Positions 1 to 8,946 of a stretch of DNA of 64,000 nucleotides are shown piece by piece. A program made the translations under genes and the position numbers. This stretch comes from Pseudomonas fluorescens. Its GTDB lineage: Bacteria; Pseudomonadota; Gammaproteobacteria; Pseudomonadales; Pseudomonadaceae. Under the pieces are notes generated by a model. The model saw only the letters and a program-made list of their open reading frames with translations, did no database searches and was not told where the DNA came from. Every line of letters begins with the position of its first letter. Positions within the stretch are counted from its first letter, which is position 1. Where the stretch lies: contig NZ_CP038438.1 of assembly GCF_004683905.1 (NCBI RefSeq), positions 372,001 to 436,000 on the forward strand, written 5' to 3'.

Positions 1-437
1 AGTGAAGGTTTTTCGTGATCATTGGAGCAGACCGCGCCCATGGCCACATAGCCTTGCGGGGCGATCGGTCGCCATACGGCACCGTCTTTCTTCGAGCCTG
101 AGCCGGAATCTTTCCAGATCAGTTCGAAATCCTCCGGGCGCCTTAATGCCGGGCCTCTGGCCGGATCTGCACTGGGTGCATCGGCTTCACAAACCACAGC
201 TACCACGGTGCTGCCGTTAATGTTGTCGTGCCCGGCGACGAACACGTCGCCGAGCGGGAAATAGCCCGGCAATACATCCGGCGCCGGAGTCGGGCGCCAG
301 AAGGCTGCGGGTTTAGCCCGCGAGCCGGTGCTGTCCCAGATCCGGTGAAATTCCGTGGTGAAATGGATCAGCAGATTGTCGTGTCGGATCGGCTCGATTT
401 GCCTGGATGGTGCTGCGGCCTGGTCATGAATGGTCAT
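1..437 (-). CDS. Vps62-related protein, N-terminal part (cut by window edge)
   Basis: Only the first 145 or so residues lie in the window; the gene continues past base 1. Two imperfect repeats are visible. The first has FHRIWDS, then FWRPTPAPDVLPGYFPLGDV. The second has FELIWKDSGSGSKKDG, then VWRPIAPQGYVAMGAV. This IW...WRP...GY..LG pattern is typical of the Vps62 (DUF946) family found in fungi, plants and some bacteria. There is no signal peptide. The start is ATG at 437, preceded by AGGAG six to seven bases upstream. The bacterial function is unknown to me. A secreted or toxin-like role has been suggested for some relatives, but nothing here shows it. Confidence 0.7.
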   Translation of the reverse strand, partial: MTIHDQAAAPSRQIEPIRHDNLLIHFTTEFHRIWDSTGSRAKPAAFWRPTPAPDVLPGYFPLGDVFVAGHDNINGSTVVAVVCEADAPSADPARGPALRRPEDFELIWKDSGSGSKKDGAVWRPIAPQGYVAMGAVCSNDHEKPS

Positions 438-644
438 GGTCACTCCTGATAGTTGAACGGCGACTCAAGGGAGTCGCGACCCGTTGCAGGTCTCACTATC
501 GGTAATCGCAACCGGTCTCTGGCGGTAACTATGTATGACGTCGTGACCAGTTATTTCCAAAAAAACCGTTCCTTGCCATGGGCAGCCTTGCGCTCCTGTT
601 TTGCCTATTGATGCAGAAGCACAAGGCCGACGTCACTGATCAGC

Positions 645-2123
645 TCAGGGGGCGCTGTTTTTGAGCGCTTCCCATTCCAGGATGTATTCCTTCAATTCTG
701 AGCGCTGATTGTTGGGGTCGACAGCGTAAACGCAGAGTTTGAGGGGGAAGTTGCTTTGCGGGCGTAGCCAATTGGAAGTCACATGCCTATAACCCTGCGG
801 GTCTTCGCAACTGACTTTTTCAGCAAGGCCGCCTTTTACCTCGTATCGATCAAGACCCTCGTTCTTGCGTTCCGGCCACAGAATCAGCGCCCTGTTTATC
901 TCTTTGTTAAACGAAGTCTCTATGGTCGGAACAGGCGTCGGGCCCGCATCAACCAGATAAGTGGGAACAGTGACGGCATTGCGATAAATGCCTGCGGGTA
1001 ATATGTCCTCAGTACTGTTTGTGGCGATGATGCAAAGGTTGCTAGGCCCGGTTTCAGGTCCCATCGGAACATTTAATCGAGTCGGCGCAGTGCCGGTGGT
1101 GATTGGCTGGCTGTAGTCTTGCGGAACTTCGCATTCGACCGGGTCCGACGTGCGTTTGGTCCGGATAAACCGGGTGCTGGCGGTTATTTCAAAGTTCCAT
1201 TCTGGATAAACGTAGTTGCCCTGAGCGTTTACGCTGATCTTTGCATGCGTTGGCAGTTGGGCAGGCAGTCTGATAGAGGCTGCCGGAAATAATTCGCACA
1301 CCTGCGGATCCGTATTGAGTTTGCCATCGATAAAGCAGTTGTTGAAAACCGAGGTGGGACTGCCGTAACTGCCGCTCGGCATCTGACCGTATCCAGGCAG
1401 CGGCGTCAGATGGTGAGCCAAGGTCCCAAGGACGCCATAGACCTCGTTGGTCGCTCGAGCGATGACCGGACTCCCCGAGCTTCCGGAAGCAATATCTTTG
1501 CATTGGTTGCTGACGGTATGCCGCCAAACCCAAGGCTTTTCGAAAATCGCCGGGGAGGGCATGTGGGTGCAGGCGGACATTTGTAATGGAGAGCCAACGG
1601 GTTTGTGCACAATCAGAATGTCGCTATCTTCTGCCGGCGCCTGCCGGGCCAGTTTCATGGGCGTGATGCCCTGAGCCAGAAGTTCGCCCTGTGATACCCC
1701 AAGCTCCAACAGAGCCAGGTCGACACCCTGAATACTGCTCCAGGCTACTTTCTTCACAGGCACAGCCCTTGAGGCAGCAGTCGTATCGATGAAGTTGTTG
1801 AAGGTAATGCTGGCTTCGATAGGGGCATCTGTTCGCATGACCCCGTTTTCCTTGCCCACGCAGTGCGCACTGGTCAGTGCATAGGCGGAATCGGACGGTC
1901 GAGAGCTGTTTGTATCAATCAGGAAGGCGGTGCAGGAGCCGTGCTCGCGGCTTTTGTACTCACCGATTCCCATCCAGTGGTTATTTTCGCCATCTTTGTT
2001 AGTCAGGTGTTGCGACGGTGAGAAGTTTTCAGCGCCCTTGCCGTAATCGACAGGGCTGGAACAGGCAGGAAGTGAGAAGGCAGTCAGTAATAAAAAGCTT
2101 GGGTGGATATATTTAAAGTTCAT
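645..2123 (-). CDS. Trypsin-like serine protease, predicted lipoprotein
   Basis: A 492-residue protein read from the ATG at 2123, which has AAGGA seven bases upstream; a TTG ten codons earlier is less likely. The N-terminus is a signal peptide ending in a lipobox-like SLPAC (Cys21), so membrane anchoring is likely. The protease domain shows a full chymotrypsin-fold triad: His87 in TSAHCVG, Asp135 in VDLALLEL and Ser216 in GSSGSP, the last resembling V8/glutamyl endopeptidases. Residues from about 290 to the end form a region I do not recognise, possibly two beta-sandwich repeats. Base composition looks more AT-rich than the neighbours, hinting at acquisition by transfer. The substrate is unknown. 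Confidence 0.75.
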   Translation of the reverse strand: MNFKYIHPSFLLLTAFSLPACSSPVDYGKGAENFSPSQHLTNKDGENNHWMGIGEYKSREHGSCTAFLIDTNSSRPSDSAYALTSAHCVGKENGVMRTDAPIEASITFNNFIDTTAASRAVPVKKVAWSSIQGVDLALLELGVSQGELLAQGITPMKLARQAPAEDSDILIVHKPVGSPLQMSACTHMPSPAIFEKPWVWRHTVSNQCKDIASGSSGSPVIARATNEVYGVLGTLAHHLTPLPGYGQMPSGSYGSPTSVFNNCFIDGKLNTDPQVCELFPAASIRLPAQLPTHAKISVNAQGNYVYPEWNFEITASTRFIRTKRTSDPVECEVPQDYSQPITTGTAPTRLNVPMGPETGPSNLCIIATNSTEDILPAGIYRNAVTVPTYLVDAGPTPVPTIETSFNKEINRALILWPERKNEGLDRYEVKGGLAEKVSCEDPQGYRHVTSNWLRPQSNFPLKLCVYAVDPNNQRSELKEYILEWEALKNSAP

Positions 2124-2253
2124 GGCCAGTCCTTGGCTAATATATGGGTGCAAGACTGGCGCAGAATAAGACAGTTAGGTTTGAGTCGGTTCTATAAGTT
2201 ATTGCTGCTTATTTTGGACGTAGAGGCTTATGAGAATTTAATCAGTTGATAGC

Positions 2254-3030
2254 TTAACGATAAATTCCATTTTTCCCGTGTGCAGCTGTCGCTTTGTTAC
2301 TCCGCACGCTGATCATCTGCTTGATATCGATCCACTCGATGCCTTGCGCCTTGAGCTTCGGCAATTCACGTTCCAGCACCGCCAGCGTCTGCGGGTAAGG
2401 GTGGCCGATCATCACTGCCGAGCCCTGCTTGCGGGCCAGGCTGATCGCCGTCTGCAGCTGGTTGAAAATGGCGGCTTCGGTGCGTTCGTCATCGAGAAAC
2501 ACATCGCGCGAAACACTCGCCAGATCGATCTTCTGTGCTTGCTGCGCCGCCACGGTCTGCGCGCTGGTGCGGCTGTCGACGAAGAACTTGTGCCGACGCT
2601 GCAACTCACCCATCAGCCACGCCATCGCCACCGGCTGGGCGGTCATGCGACTGCCCATGTGGTTGTTGATGCCCGCGGTGTAAGGGACCATTTTGAACGC
2701 GGCGTCGAGGCGCTTTTGCAGCTCTTCGAGCGGCAGTTCGGGGTGCCAGGCGTACGGACCGGTGGCCGGATCCATCGGCATGTGCAGGATCACGATCTTG
2801 CCGGCGCGATGGGCTTCGCGGGCGAATTCGGTGGCGTGCGGGGTGTCGGGCATGATCGCCGTGGTCACCGGGCCGGGCAGGGCCAGCACACGGCGATCCC
2901 GGGGCAGGTTCTGCCCCAGGTCGTCGATGATCAGCGTCAGGTAGGCTTTTGGCGGTGGCGTCCTGGCGGGGTCTGCGTGAGCAGCACCCGCCAGACAGCA
3001 CAGCAGGACGAAGAGCAAACGCAAAGACAT
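2254..3030 (-). CDS. Divergent polysaccharide deacetylase family protein (YibQ-like)
   Basis: A 258-residue exported protein with signal peptide (MSLRLLFVLLCCLAGAAHA). It has the features of the divergent polysaccharide deacetylase family: LTLIIDDLGQN near the N-terminus, an ILHMPMDP segment, NNHMGSRMT, and a late MIGHPYPQTL segment. The fold is a NodB-like barrel; the family's enzymatic activity is not established. It directly follows ctpA: the ctpA stop TGA is two bases before this ATG, so translation is probably coupled. A TTG two codons earlier is an alternative start. It is last in the envC-ctpA-yibQ cluster, which suggests cell-envelope or peptidoglycan work. Confidence 0.85.
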   Translation of the reverse strand: MSLRLLFVLLCCLAGAAHADPARTPPPKAYLTLIIDDLGQNLPRDRRVLALPGPVTTAIMPDTPHATEFAREAHRAGKIVILHMPMDPATGPYAWHPELPLEELQKRLDAAFKMVPYTAGINNHMGSRMTAQPVAMAWLMGELQRRHKFFVDSRTSAQTVAAQQAQKIDLASVSRDVFLDDERTEAAIFNQLQTAISLARKQGSAVMIGHPYPQTLAVLERELPKLKAQGIEWIDIKQMISVRSNKATAAHGKNGIYR

Positions 3031-3032
3031 CC

Positions 3033-4352
3033 TCAACGGCCGGACGTGATGCTCAAGCCCTTAAGCAGGCTCAGGGCCTGGGCCAACTGGTAATCGTCAT
3101 CCTGCGGCATGGCCTTGGCCTTGGTGCCGGAACCGGTCGGCTTGTCCGCGCCGCCGTTGCCGTTGCCCAGGTGGCCTTGCAGGTCGGCTTCCTTGAAGTA
3201 ATCGCCGTCCGCTTCGTTGGTGATCTTGGCCTTGCGCACTTCGATGTCCGGGACGATGCCCTGGGCCTGGATCGAGCGGCCGTTCGGCGTGAAGTACAGT
3301 GCCGTGGTGATCTTCAGCGCGCGGTCGTTGTTCAGCGGCAGCACGGTTTGCACCGAGCCTTTGCCGAAACTGGTGGTGCCCATGACTACCGCGCGTTTCT
3401 GATCCTGCAGGGCGCCGGCGACGATTTCCGAAGCGGAGGCGCTGCCACCGTTGATCAGCACGACCATCGGCACCGCTTCGCTTTCGTCCTTGCCGGTGGC
3501 GGAGAAGCGCAGTTCGGAGTTGGCGATCCGGCCTTTGGTGTAGACGATCAGGCCTTTCTTGATGAAGTGGTCGACCACTTCCACTGCCGCCTGCAACACG
3601 CCGCCCGGGTTGTTGCGCAGGTCGAGGATGATGCCGTTGAGCTTCTTGCCGTTGTCCTTGCGCAGCTTGGCCAGGGCCTTGGAGACCTCTTCGCCGGTCT
3701 TGACCTGGAACTGGGTGATGCGGATGTAGCCGTAGCCCGACTCCAGCAGCTGCGCCTTGACGCTCTTCACCTGAATCACGGCGCGGGCCAGGGTCACGTC
3801 GAACGGCGTGCCACCGTCGCGCACCAGGGTCAGGGTGATTTTCTGACCGATCTTGCCGCGCATCTTGTCCACGGCTTCGGTCATGGTCTGGCCGCGAGTG
3901 GGCGCACCGTTGATCTTGACGATGAAGTCACCGGCCTGGATGCCAGCCTTCGACGCCGGGGTGTCGTCGATCGGCGAGACGACCTTGATGAAACCGTCTT
4001 CGGAGCCGACTTCGATGCCCAGGCCGCCGAATTCGCCGCTGGTGCTTTCCTGCAGTTCGGTGAAGTCTTCAGGGCCGAGATACGCGGAGTGCGGATCGAG
4101 GTTGCTGAGCATGCCCTTGATCGCGTTTTCCAGCAGGGTCTTGTCATCCACCGGCTCGACATACGCCGCCTTGATCCGGTCCATGACCTCGGCAAAGGTG
4201 CGCAACTCTTCCAGCGGCAACGGTGCCTTGGCGGTCGCGGCAGTGCCTGCCGGGGCGACGGCCGGAGCCGGTTGAGCGGCGAACGCCAGAGGCGCGCCGA
4301 TCACCAGAGCGATCGTCAGGGCCAGCGAGGTAAGGCGGGACAAATGCAGCAT
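3033..4352 (-). CDS. ctpA: Carboxy-terminal processing protease, S41 family
   Basis: A 439-residue periplasmic serine protease that cleaves near the C-termini of envelope proteins; in Pseudomonas, CtpA is known to degrade cell-wall crosslink hydrolases. The order is signal peptide (1-25, ending AFA-A), helical region, PDZ domain (about 104-175, FGGLGIEV), then the S41 catalytic domain. The catalytic dyad is visible as Ser306 in GGSASASE and Lys331 in SFGKGSVQ, 25 residues apart as expected. A charged, Gly-rich tail follows. It sits between the envC-like gene (31 bases upstream) and the deacetylase-like gene, with which it is translationally coupled. Confidence 0.92.
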   Translation of the reverse strand: MLHLSRLTSLALTIALVIGAPLAFAAQPAPAVAPAGTAATAKAPLPLEELRTFAEVMDRIKAAYVEPVDDKTLLENAIKGMLSNLDPHSAYLGPEDFTELQESTSGEFGGLGIEVGSEDGFIKVVSPIDDTPASKAGIQAGDFIVKINGAPTRGQTMTEAVDKMRGKIGQKITLTLVRDGGTPFDVTLARAVIQVKSVKAQLLESGYGYIRITQFQVKTGEEVSKALAKLRKDNGKKLNGIILDLRNNPGGVLQAAVEVVDHFIKKGLIVYTKGRIANSELRFSATGKDESEAVPMVVLINGGSASASEIVAGALQDQKRAVVMGTTSFGKGSVQTVLPLNNDRALKITTALYFTPNGRSIQAQGIVPDIEVRKAKITNEADGDYFKEADLQGHLGNGNGGADKPTGSGTKAKAMPQDDDYQLAQALSLLKGLSITSGR

Positions 4353-4383
4353 GTCGAACGAACTCCTGAATTAGGCGACGCGC

Positions 4384-5670
4384 TTATCCTTGCGCGTGAC
4401 ACCATTGCGCCGGATCACTCGGGTGACCCTGCTGACGAATTGCGAAATACAGCGCTGGTGTGTCCTGACCGCCACTGTTACCCACAGTGGAGATCGACTC
4501 ACCGGCTTTTACCACGTCACCGGCCGACTTGAGCAGTGTCTGGTTGTGACCGTAAAGACTCAGATAACCATTGCCGTGATCAAGGATCACCAGCAGCCCG
4601 GCGCCACGCAACCAGTCGGCGAACACCACGCGCCCGCCATGCACGGCATGCACTTGGCTGCCGGCAGCGGCGCTGATCATCACACCATCCCACTTGGTGC
4701 GGGCATCGTCGCCACGGCTTTCGCCGAAGCGTGCCAGCAATCGACCATCAACCGGCCACGGAAGTTTTCCCCGGGTTGCAGCAAAAGGGCCACCGAAGGT
4801 CTCACCGCTGCTGGACACCAGCGCGCCGGGGGTTGATTTGACGGTTTTTCGTGGGGCGTCGCTGTTTTCAGCCTGCGCCTCACGCAAACGCTTTTTTTCC
4901 GCTTCCTGCTGGGCGATCAGCGCTTTCTGCCGCGCTTCTTCTGCCTCACGGGCCTGACGGGCCAGGGTTTCTTCAATGGTTTTAAGGACTTTAGACAGGT
5001 CTGCCTGATCCTGCTCGCGGGCGGCCAGTTTCTGGTCGCGGGCTTTCACGTCATCGTTGAGCTTGGCGAGGACTTGCTGGCGTTCCTTGCGGACTTTTTC
5101 CAGCTCGTCGCGCTGGCTGTCGAGGCTGCTTTTCTGCACCAGCAATTGCGCCTGCTGCATGGCGATGTCTTTTTCGACATTGGCCAGTTGGCGCAGGGTT
5201 TCGTTGAAGTTCTTCAACTGCTCCAGGCGGGCCTGGCTCAGGTAATCGTAATAGGTGAGGGTGCGGGCGAATTTCTCGGGATTCTGCTGGTTGAGCAGCA
5301 GCTTGAGGTATTCCTGACGGCCATTCTGGTAGGCCGCGCGGGCCTGGATGGCGATCAGTCGCTGCTGTTCAGTGCGCGCGCTCTGGAGTTTTTTTTTCTC
5401 CGCATCGAGTCGCTGCAGCTCGGATTCGCTTTTCTTCAGCTCTTTCTGCAGGGCGTCGACCTGCTTCTCGAGCTTGCCCATCTCGGTTTCGGTGCCCTTG
5501 AGCTCTTTCTGCACACCGGATTTTTCTTCCTGCAGCTTGCCCAGCAGCTTTTTCAGCTCGGCAATGTCCTGACGCGTGGCATCCAACTGCTGTTGGGTTT
5601 GCGCGCGCTCGTCAGCGAAGGCCGGTTGGAGCAGGCAGGTCAGAGCGAGGGCGATCAGGACGCGGAGCAT
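4384..5670 (-). CDS. envC: Murein hydrolase activator EnvC-like (degenerate M23/LytM)
   Basis: About 428 residues from the ATG at 5670, chosen because it opens a clean signal peptide (MLRVLIALALTCLLQPAFA); an in-frame GTG five codons earlier cannot be excluded. A long coiled coil (about 20-260) precedes a C-terminal LytM domain (about 310-425). The LytM zinc motifs are degenerate: WDGVMI stands where HxGxD would be and LYFAIR replaces the HxH segment. This is the pattern of EnvC proteins, which activate periplasmic amidases at the division septum instead of cutting peptidoglycan themselves. It lies between gpmI and ctpA, a common gammaproteobacterial arrangement. Confidence 0.9.
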   Translation of the reverse strand: MLRVLIALALTCLLQPAFADERAQTQQQLDATRQDIAELKKLLGKLQEEKSGVQKELKGTETEMGKLEKQVDALQKELKKSESELQRLDAEKKKLQSARTEQQRLIAIQARAAYQNGRQEYLKLLLNQQNPEKFARTLTYYDYLSQARLEQLKNFNETLRQLANVEKDIAMQQAQLLVQKSSLDSQRDELEKVRKERQQVLAKLNDDVKARDQKLAAREQDQADLSKVLKTIEETLARQAREAEEARQKALIAQQEAEKKRLREAQAENSDAPRKTVKSTPGALVSSSGETFGGPFAATRGKLPWPVDGRLLARFGESRGDDARTKWDGVMISAAAGSQVHAVHGGRVVFADWLRGAGLLVILDHGNGYLSLYGHNQTLLKSAGDVVKAGESISTVGNSGGQDTPALYFAIRQQGHPSDPAQWCHAQG

Positions 5671-5805
5671 AGAGGCGGGCGGCACCAGGGTAATGGACGG
5701 CCTAGTATGCCCGCCCGAGGCTGCAAAAAAAACGCCCAATTGGGCTTGTGTGATAACTGGCTGGAGATACAGCTGAAAATAATCTTTGAAGCCACCATAG
5801 ACAAA

Positions 5806-5895
5806 TGTAGGAGTGAGCCTGCTCGCGATGGTGTTCTCACATTCAACAGAGTAGTCGACTGTCAGATTGCTATCGCGAGCAGGCTCACTCCTACA
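5806..5895. repeat. REPIN-like palindrome, TGTAGGAGTGAGCCTGCTCGC family
   Basis: Inverted arms TGTAGGAGTGAGCCTGCTCG and the reverse complement flank a short spacer. It lies between the gpmI stop and the envC-like start. The same arms recur at 23225-23314 and 33541-33628. Confidence 0.9.
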
Positions 5896-5922
5896 GGGTT
5901 TTGCGGCGTTTTATGGATTCGT

Positions 5923-7449
5923 TCAGACCAGAATCGAGGTACCAGTCATTTCCGCCGGTTTCTCCAGACCCAACAGCATCAGCATGGTCGGCGCGACGTC
6001 CGCCAGTACGCCGCCTTCACGGACCTTGAGGTCACGCTTGCCGACATAAATGAACGGCACCGGCTCGGTGGTGTGCGCGGTGTGCGCCTGGTGGGTTTCT
6101 TCATCGGCCATTTTTTCGACGTTGCCATGGTCAGCGGTGATCAGCGCTTCGCCACCCACCTTTTCCAGAGCTTCGACGATACGGCCGACGCAGGTGTCCA
6201 GGCATTCCACGGCTTTTACCGCAGCGTCGAACACGCCGCTGTGGCCGACCATGTCGCCGTTGGCGTAGTTGACCACGATCACGTCGTAACGCTGATGCTC
6301 GATGGCGTCGACGATGCGGTCGGTGACCTCGGGTGCGCTCATTTCCGGTTGCAGGTCGTAGGTGGCGACTTTCGGCGACGGGATGAGGATGCGCTCTTCA
6401 CCCGGGAACGGCTCTTCGCGGCCGCCGGAGAAGAAGAAGGTCACGTGCGCATATTTTTCGGTTTCGGCGATGCGTAGCTGGGTCTTGCCGTTTTTCGCCA
6501 AATAGTCGCCAAGCACGTTTTCCAGGCTGCCCGGAGCGAAAGCCGCCGGGGCCGGGATGCTGGCGGCGTATTGGGTCAAGCCCACGTACTGCACTTTTGG
6601 CTGGCGCGTGCGCTCGAATTCCTTGAAATCGTCTTCGACAAATACGCGGCTCAGTTCGCGGGCACGGTCGGCGCGGAAGTTCATGAACACCACGGCGTCG
6701 CCGTCTTCGACCTTGACCGGCTCGCCGATGGTGGTGGCTTTGACGAATTCGTCGCTCTCGCCACGGGCGTAGGCGGCGTCGAGGCCTTCCTGAGCGGTGG
6801 CGGCGTTGAATTCGGCGTTGCCGTCAACGATCAGGTTGTAGGCCTGAGATACGCGGTCCCAACGGTTGTCACGGTCCATCGCGAAGTAGCGACCGATGAG
6901 GCTGGCGATGCGGCCCTTGCCGAGCGCCTGGAAGGTCGCGTCGAGCAGTTCGATTGAGGACGCGGCGCTTTTCGGTGGCGTGTCGCGACCGTCGAGGAAG
7001 GCGTGCAGGTAGATTTTCTCGGCGCCGCGCTTGAAGGCCAGTTCGGCCATGGCGATCAGGTGATCCTGGTGGCTGTGCACGCCGCCATCGGACAGCAGAC
7101 CCATGAAATGCACGGCTTTGCCGGCGGCCACGGCTTTATCCACGGCGGCGCAGATGGTCGGGTTGTCGAAGAACTCACCGTCGCGGATCGCTTTGGTCAC
7201 GCGCGTGAAGTCCTGATACACCACGCGCCCGGCGCCGAGGTTCATGTGGCCGACTTCGGAGTTGCCCATTTGGCCGTCCGGCAGACCAACGTCCATGCCG
7301 CTGCCCGAGATCAGGCCGTTCGGCACCGTGGCCCACAGACGATCGAGCACAGGCTTCTTCGCCGCATACACGGCATTGGATTCGTGGCTGTCACTGTGAC
7401 CGAAGCCGTCGAGAATCATCAGGACCAAAGGTTTAGGCGTGGTAGTCAT
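5923..7449 (-). CDS. gpmI: 2,3-bisphosphoglycerate-independent phosphoglycerate mutase
   Basis: Interconverts 3- and 2-phosphoglycerate in glycolysis and gluconeogenesis, using two Mn ions and a phosphoserine intermediate. The 508-residue length is usual for the family. [12 protein letters not shown] carries the first metal-binding Asp. [14 protein letters not shown] contains the catalytic Ser. [11 protein letters not shown] near residue 440 supplies further metal ligands, and [12 protein letters not shown] follows. The ATG at 7449 is taken as the start; a GTG three codons earlier is possible. It heads the envC-ctpA-deacetylase run but is separated from envC by a REPIN, so a separate transcript is possible. 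Confidence 0.95.
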   Translation of the reverse strand: MTTTPKPLVLMILDGFGHSDSHESNAVYAAKKPVLDRLWATVPNGLISGSGMDVGLPDGQMGNSEVGHMNLGAGRVVYQDFTRVTKAIRDGEFFDNPTICAAVDKAVAAGKAVHFMGLLSDGGVHSHQDHLIAMAELAFKRGAEKIYLHAFLDGRDTPPKSAASSIELLDATFQALGKGRIASLIGRYFAMDRDNRWDRVSQAYNLIVDGNAEFNAATAQEGLDAAYARGESDEFVKATTIGEPVKVEDGDAVVFMNFRADRARELSRVFVEDDFKEFERTRQPKVQYVGLTQYAASIPAPAAFAPGSLENVLGDYLAKNGKTQLRIAETEKYAHVTFFFSGGREEPFPGEERILIPSPKVATYDLQPEMSAPEVTDRIVDAIEHQRYDVIVVNYANGDMVGHSGVFDAAVKAVECLDTCVGRIVEALEKVGGEALITADHGNVEKMADEETHQAHTAHTTEPVPFIYVGKRDLKVREGGVLADVAPTMLMLLGLEKPAEMTGTSILV

Positions 7450-7603
7450 GGAATCCACTCGTGGCTAATAAAGAAGAGGGCGATGGAAAAGGGAGTGGCG
7501 AGTTTAATGCTTAGTTCCGACCACGTCACCGCCGGACGGGGTTTGGCCCACCATAGTGGCTGTGTATACTGGCCGACATTTTAACGCCCTGGAACCTCCT
7601 TCG

Positions 7604-8017
7604 ATGGTTGCTCACCTGATTGAATTTGCCACTAACCACTACATTCTTGTCGGTATCTTCGTCGTACTGCTGGCTCTGCTGCTGGCGCACACGATGCAGG
7701 GCGGCGGTAGAAGCCTGAGCACCGGCGAACTGACCGCACTGGTCAACAAGGACGCAGGCGTGGTGGTGGACATCCGTCCGGCGAAAGATTACGCCGCCGG
7801 TCATATCGTTGGCGCGATCAACATTCCTCAAGACAAGCTGGCTGCACGTACCGGCGAGCTGGAAAAGCACAAGGCCAAGACCATCATTCTGGTCGACGCC
7901 CTGGGCCAGACCGCTGGCACCCACGCTCGCGAGCTGATGAAGTCCGGCTTCACTGCCGCCAAGCTGTCCGGCGGGATCTCCAGCTGGAAAGGCGACAACC
8001 TGCCGCTGGTGAAGTGA
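7604..8017 (+). CDS. Membrane-anchored rhodanese-like protein lacking the active-site Cys
   Basis: A 137-residue protein with one N-terminal membrane segment (about 10-30, ILVGIFVVLLALLLAHTM) and a rhodanese domain (VVDIRPAKDYAAGHIVGAINIPQ, later GGISSW). Rhodaneses carry the persulfide on a Cys that opens the active-site loop. Here that loop reads LVDALGQTAG, with Asp in place of Cys, so sulfur transfer is unlikely and a binding role is more plausible. It starts a co-directional run rhodanese-grxC-secB; its stop is one base before the grxC start. The ATG at 7604 is chosen because the membrane segment follows directly. Confidence 0.88.
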   Translation: MVAHLIEFATNHYILVGIFVVLLALLLAHTMQGGGRSLSTGELTALVNKDAGVVVDIRPAKDYAAGHIVGAINIPQDKLAARTGELEKHKAKTIILVDALGQTAGTHARELMKSGFTAAKLSGGISSWKGDNLPLVK

Positions 8018-8018
8018 T

Positions 8019-8273
8019 ATGAGCGAAGTCATCGTCTACTCCAGCGACTACTGCCCTTATTGCATGCGAGCCAAGCAATTGCTCGCGAACAAAGGTGTGG
8101 CCTTCGAAGAGATCAAGGTCGATGGCAAGCCGCAGATTCGTGCTGCCATGAGCCAGAAGGCCGGACGCACGTCCGTGCCGCAGATCTGGATCGGCGAAAA
8201 GCACATCGGCGGTTGTGATGATTTGTATGCCCTGGAGCGCGCGGGCAAGCTCGACGCGCTGCTCAAGGCCTGA
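8019..8273 (+). CDS. grxC: Glutaredoxin 3
   Basis: An 84-residue cytosolic thiol-disulfide oxidoreductase that uses glutathione. The CPYC redox motif is at Cys12-Cys15, the cis-Pro is in TSVPQIWIG, and the GGCDD glutathione-binding segment follows. The length is normal. It begins one base after the rhodanese-like gene and precedes secB, an order conserved in Pseudomonas and other gammaproteobacteria. Confidence 0.95.
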   Translation: MSEVIVYSSDYCPYCMRAKQLLANKGVAFEEIKVDGKPQIRAAMSQKAGRTSVPQIWIGEKHIGGCDDLYALERAGKLDALLKA

Positions 8274-8330
8274 ACGGCTGCACCCACGTACAGCACTCCC
8301 TAAAAGACCCAAGATCAGAAAGGATCTGAG

Positions 8331-8816
8331 ATGACTGACCAACAGAACACTGCAGCCAGCGAAGAAGAAACCGCACCGCAATTCTCCTTGCAGCGCATCT
8401 ACGTACGCGATCTGTCCTTCGAAGCCCCGAAAAGCCCGGCGATCTTCCGCCAGCAGTGGGACCCGACCGTCGGCCTGGACCTGAACACCCGTCAGAAAGA
8501 ACTGGAAGGTGATTTCTACGAAGTGGTACTGACCCTGTCCGTGACCGTGAAAAACGGCGACGAAGTGGCTTTCATCGCTGAAGTGCAACAGGCCGGTATC
8601 TTCCTGATCAAGAACCTCGACGCGGCTTCGATGAGCCACACTCTGGGTGCGTTCTGCCCGAACATCCTGTTCCCGTACGCGCGCGAAACCCTGGACAGCC
8701 TGGTGACTCGTGGTTCGTTCCCGGCCCTGATGCTGGCGCCGGTGAATTTCGACGCCCTGTACGCGCAAGAGCTGCAGCGCATGCAGGAAGCTGGCGAGAC
8801 GCCGACCGTTCAGTAA
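8331..8816 (+). CDS. secB: Protein-export chaperone SecB
   Basis: A 161-residue cytosolic tetrameric chaperone that keeps preproteins unfolded and hands them to SecA. Family segments visible are [35 protein letters not shown] and [17 protein letters not shown], followed by [18 protein letters not shown] good ribosome site (AGAAAGGA) lies before the ATG. The gene sits 57 bases after grxC and is followed by a REPIN that separates it from the convergent trmL. Confidence 0.96.
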   Translation: MTDQQNTAASEEETAPQFSLQRIYVRDLSFEAPKSPAIFRQQWDPTVGLDLNTRQKELEGDFYEVVLTLSVTVKNGDEVAFIAEVQQAGIFLIKNLDAASMSHTLGAFCPNILFPYARETLDSLVTRGSFPALMLAPVNFDALYAQELQRMQEAGETPTVQ

Positions 8817-8842
8817 GTATCTGAGCGACGACGCAAGTCCAA

Positions 8843-8932
8843 TGTGGGAGCGGGCTTGCTCGCGAAAGCGCAGTGTCAGGCGACATCAATGTCATCTGAT
8901 CCGACGCCTTCGCGAGCAAGCCCGCTCCCACA
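8843..8932. repeat. REPIN-like palindrome, GTGGGAGCGGGCTTGCTCGC family
   Basis: Inverted arms (GTGGGAGCGGGCTTGCTCGC and its complement) lie between the convergent secB and trmL genes. This is the most frequent repeat family in the window. Confidence 0.9.
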
Positions 8933-8946
8933 TTTGTTATCCGGTG

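Noticed and set aside
2130..2153. TTG start ten codons before the chosen start of the serine protease
   Set aside because: ATG 2123 has a proper ribosome site and directly opens the signal peptide.
2949..4532. Open frame of about 530 codons antisense to ctpA and part of the envC-like gene
   Set aside because: The Gly/Asp/Val-rich translation is typical of a shadow frame; ctpA and the envC-like gene are complete on the other strand.
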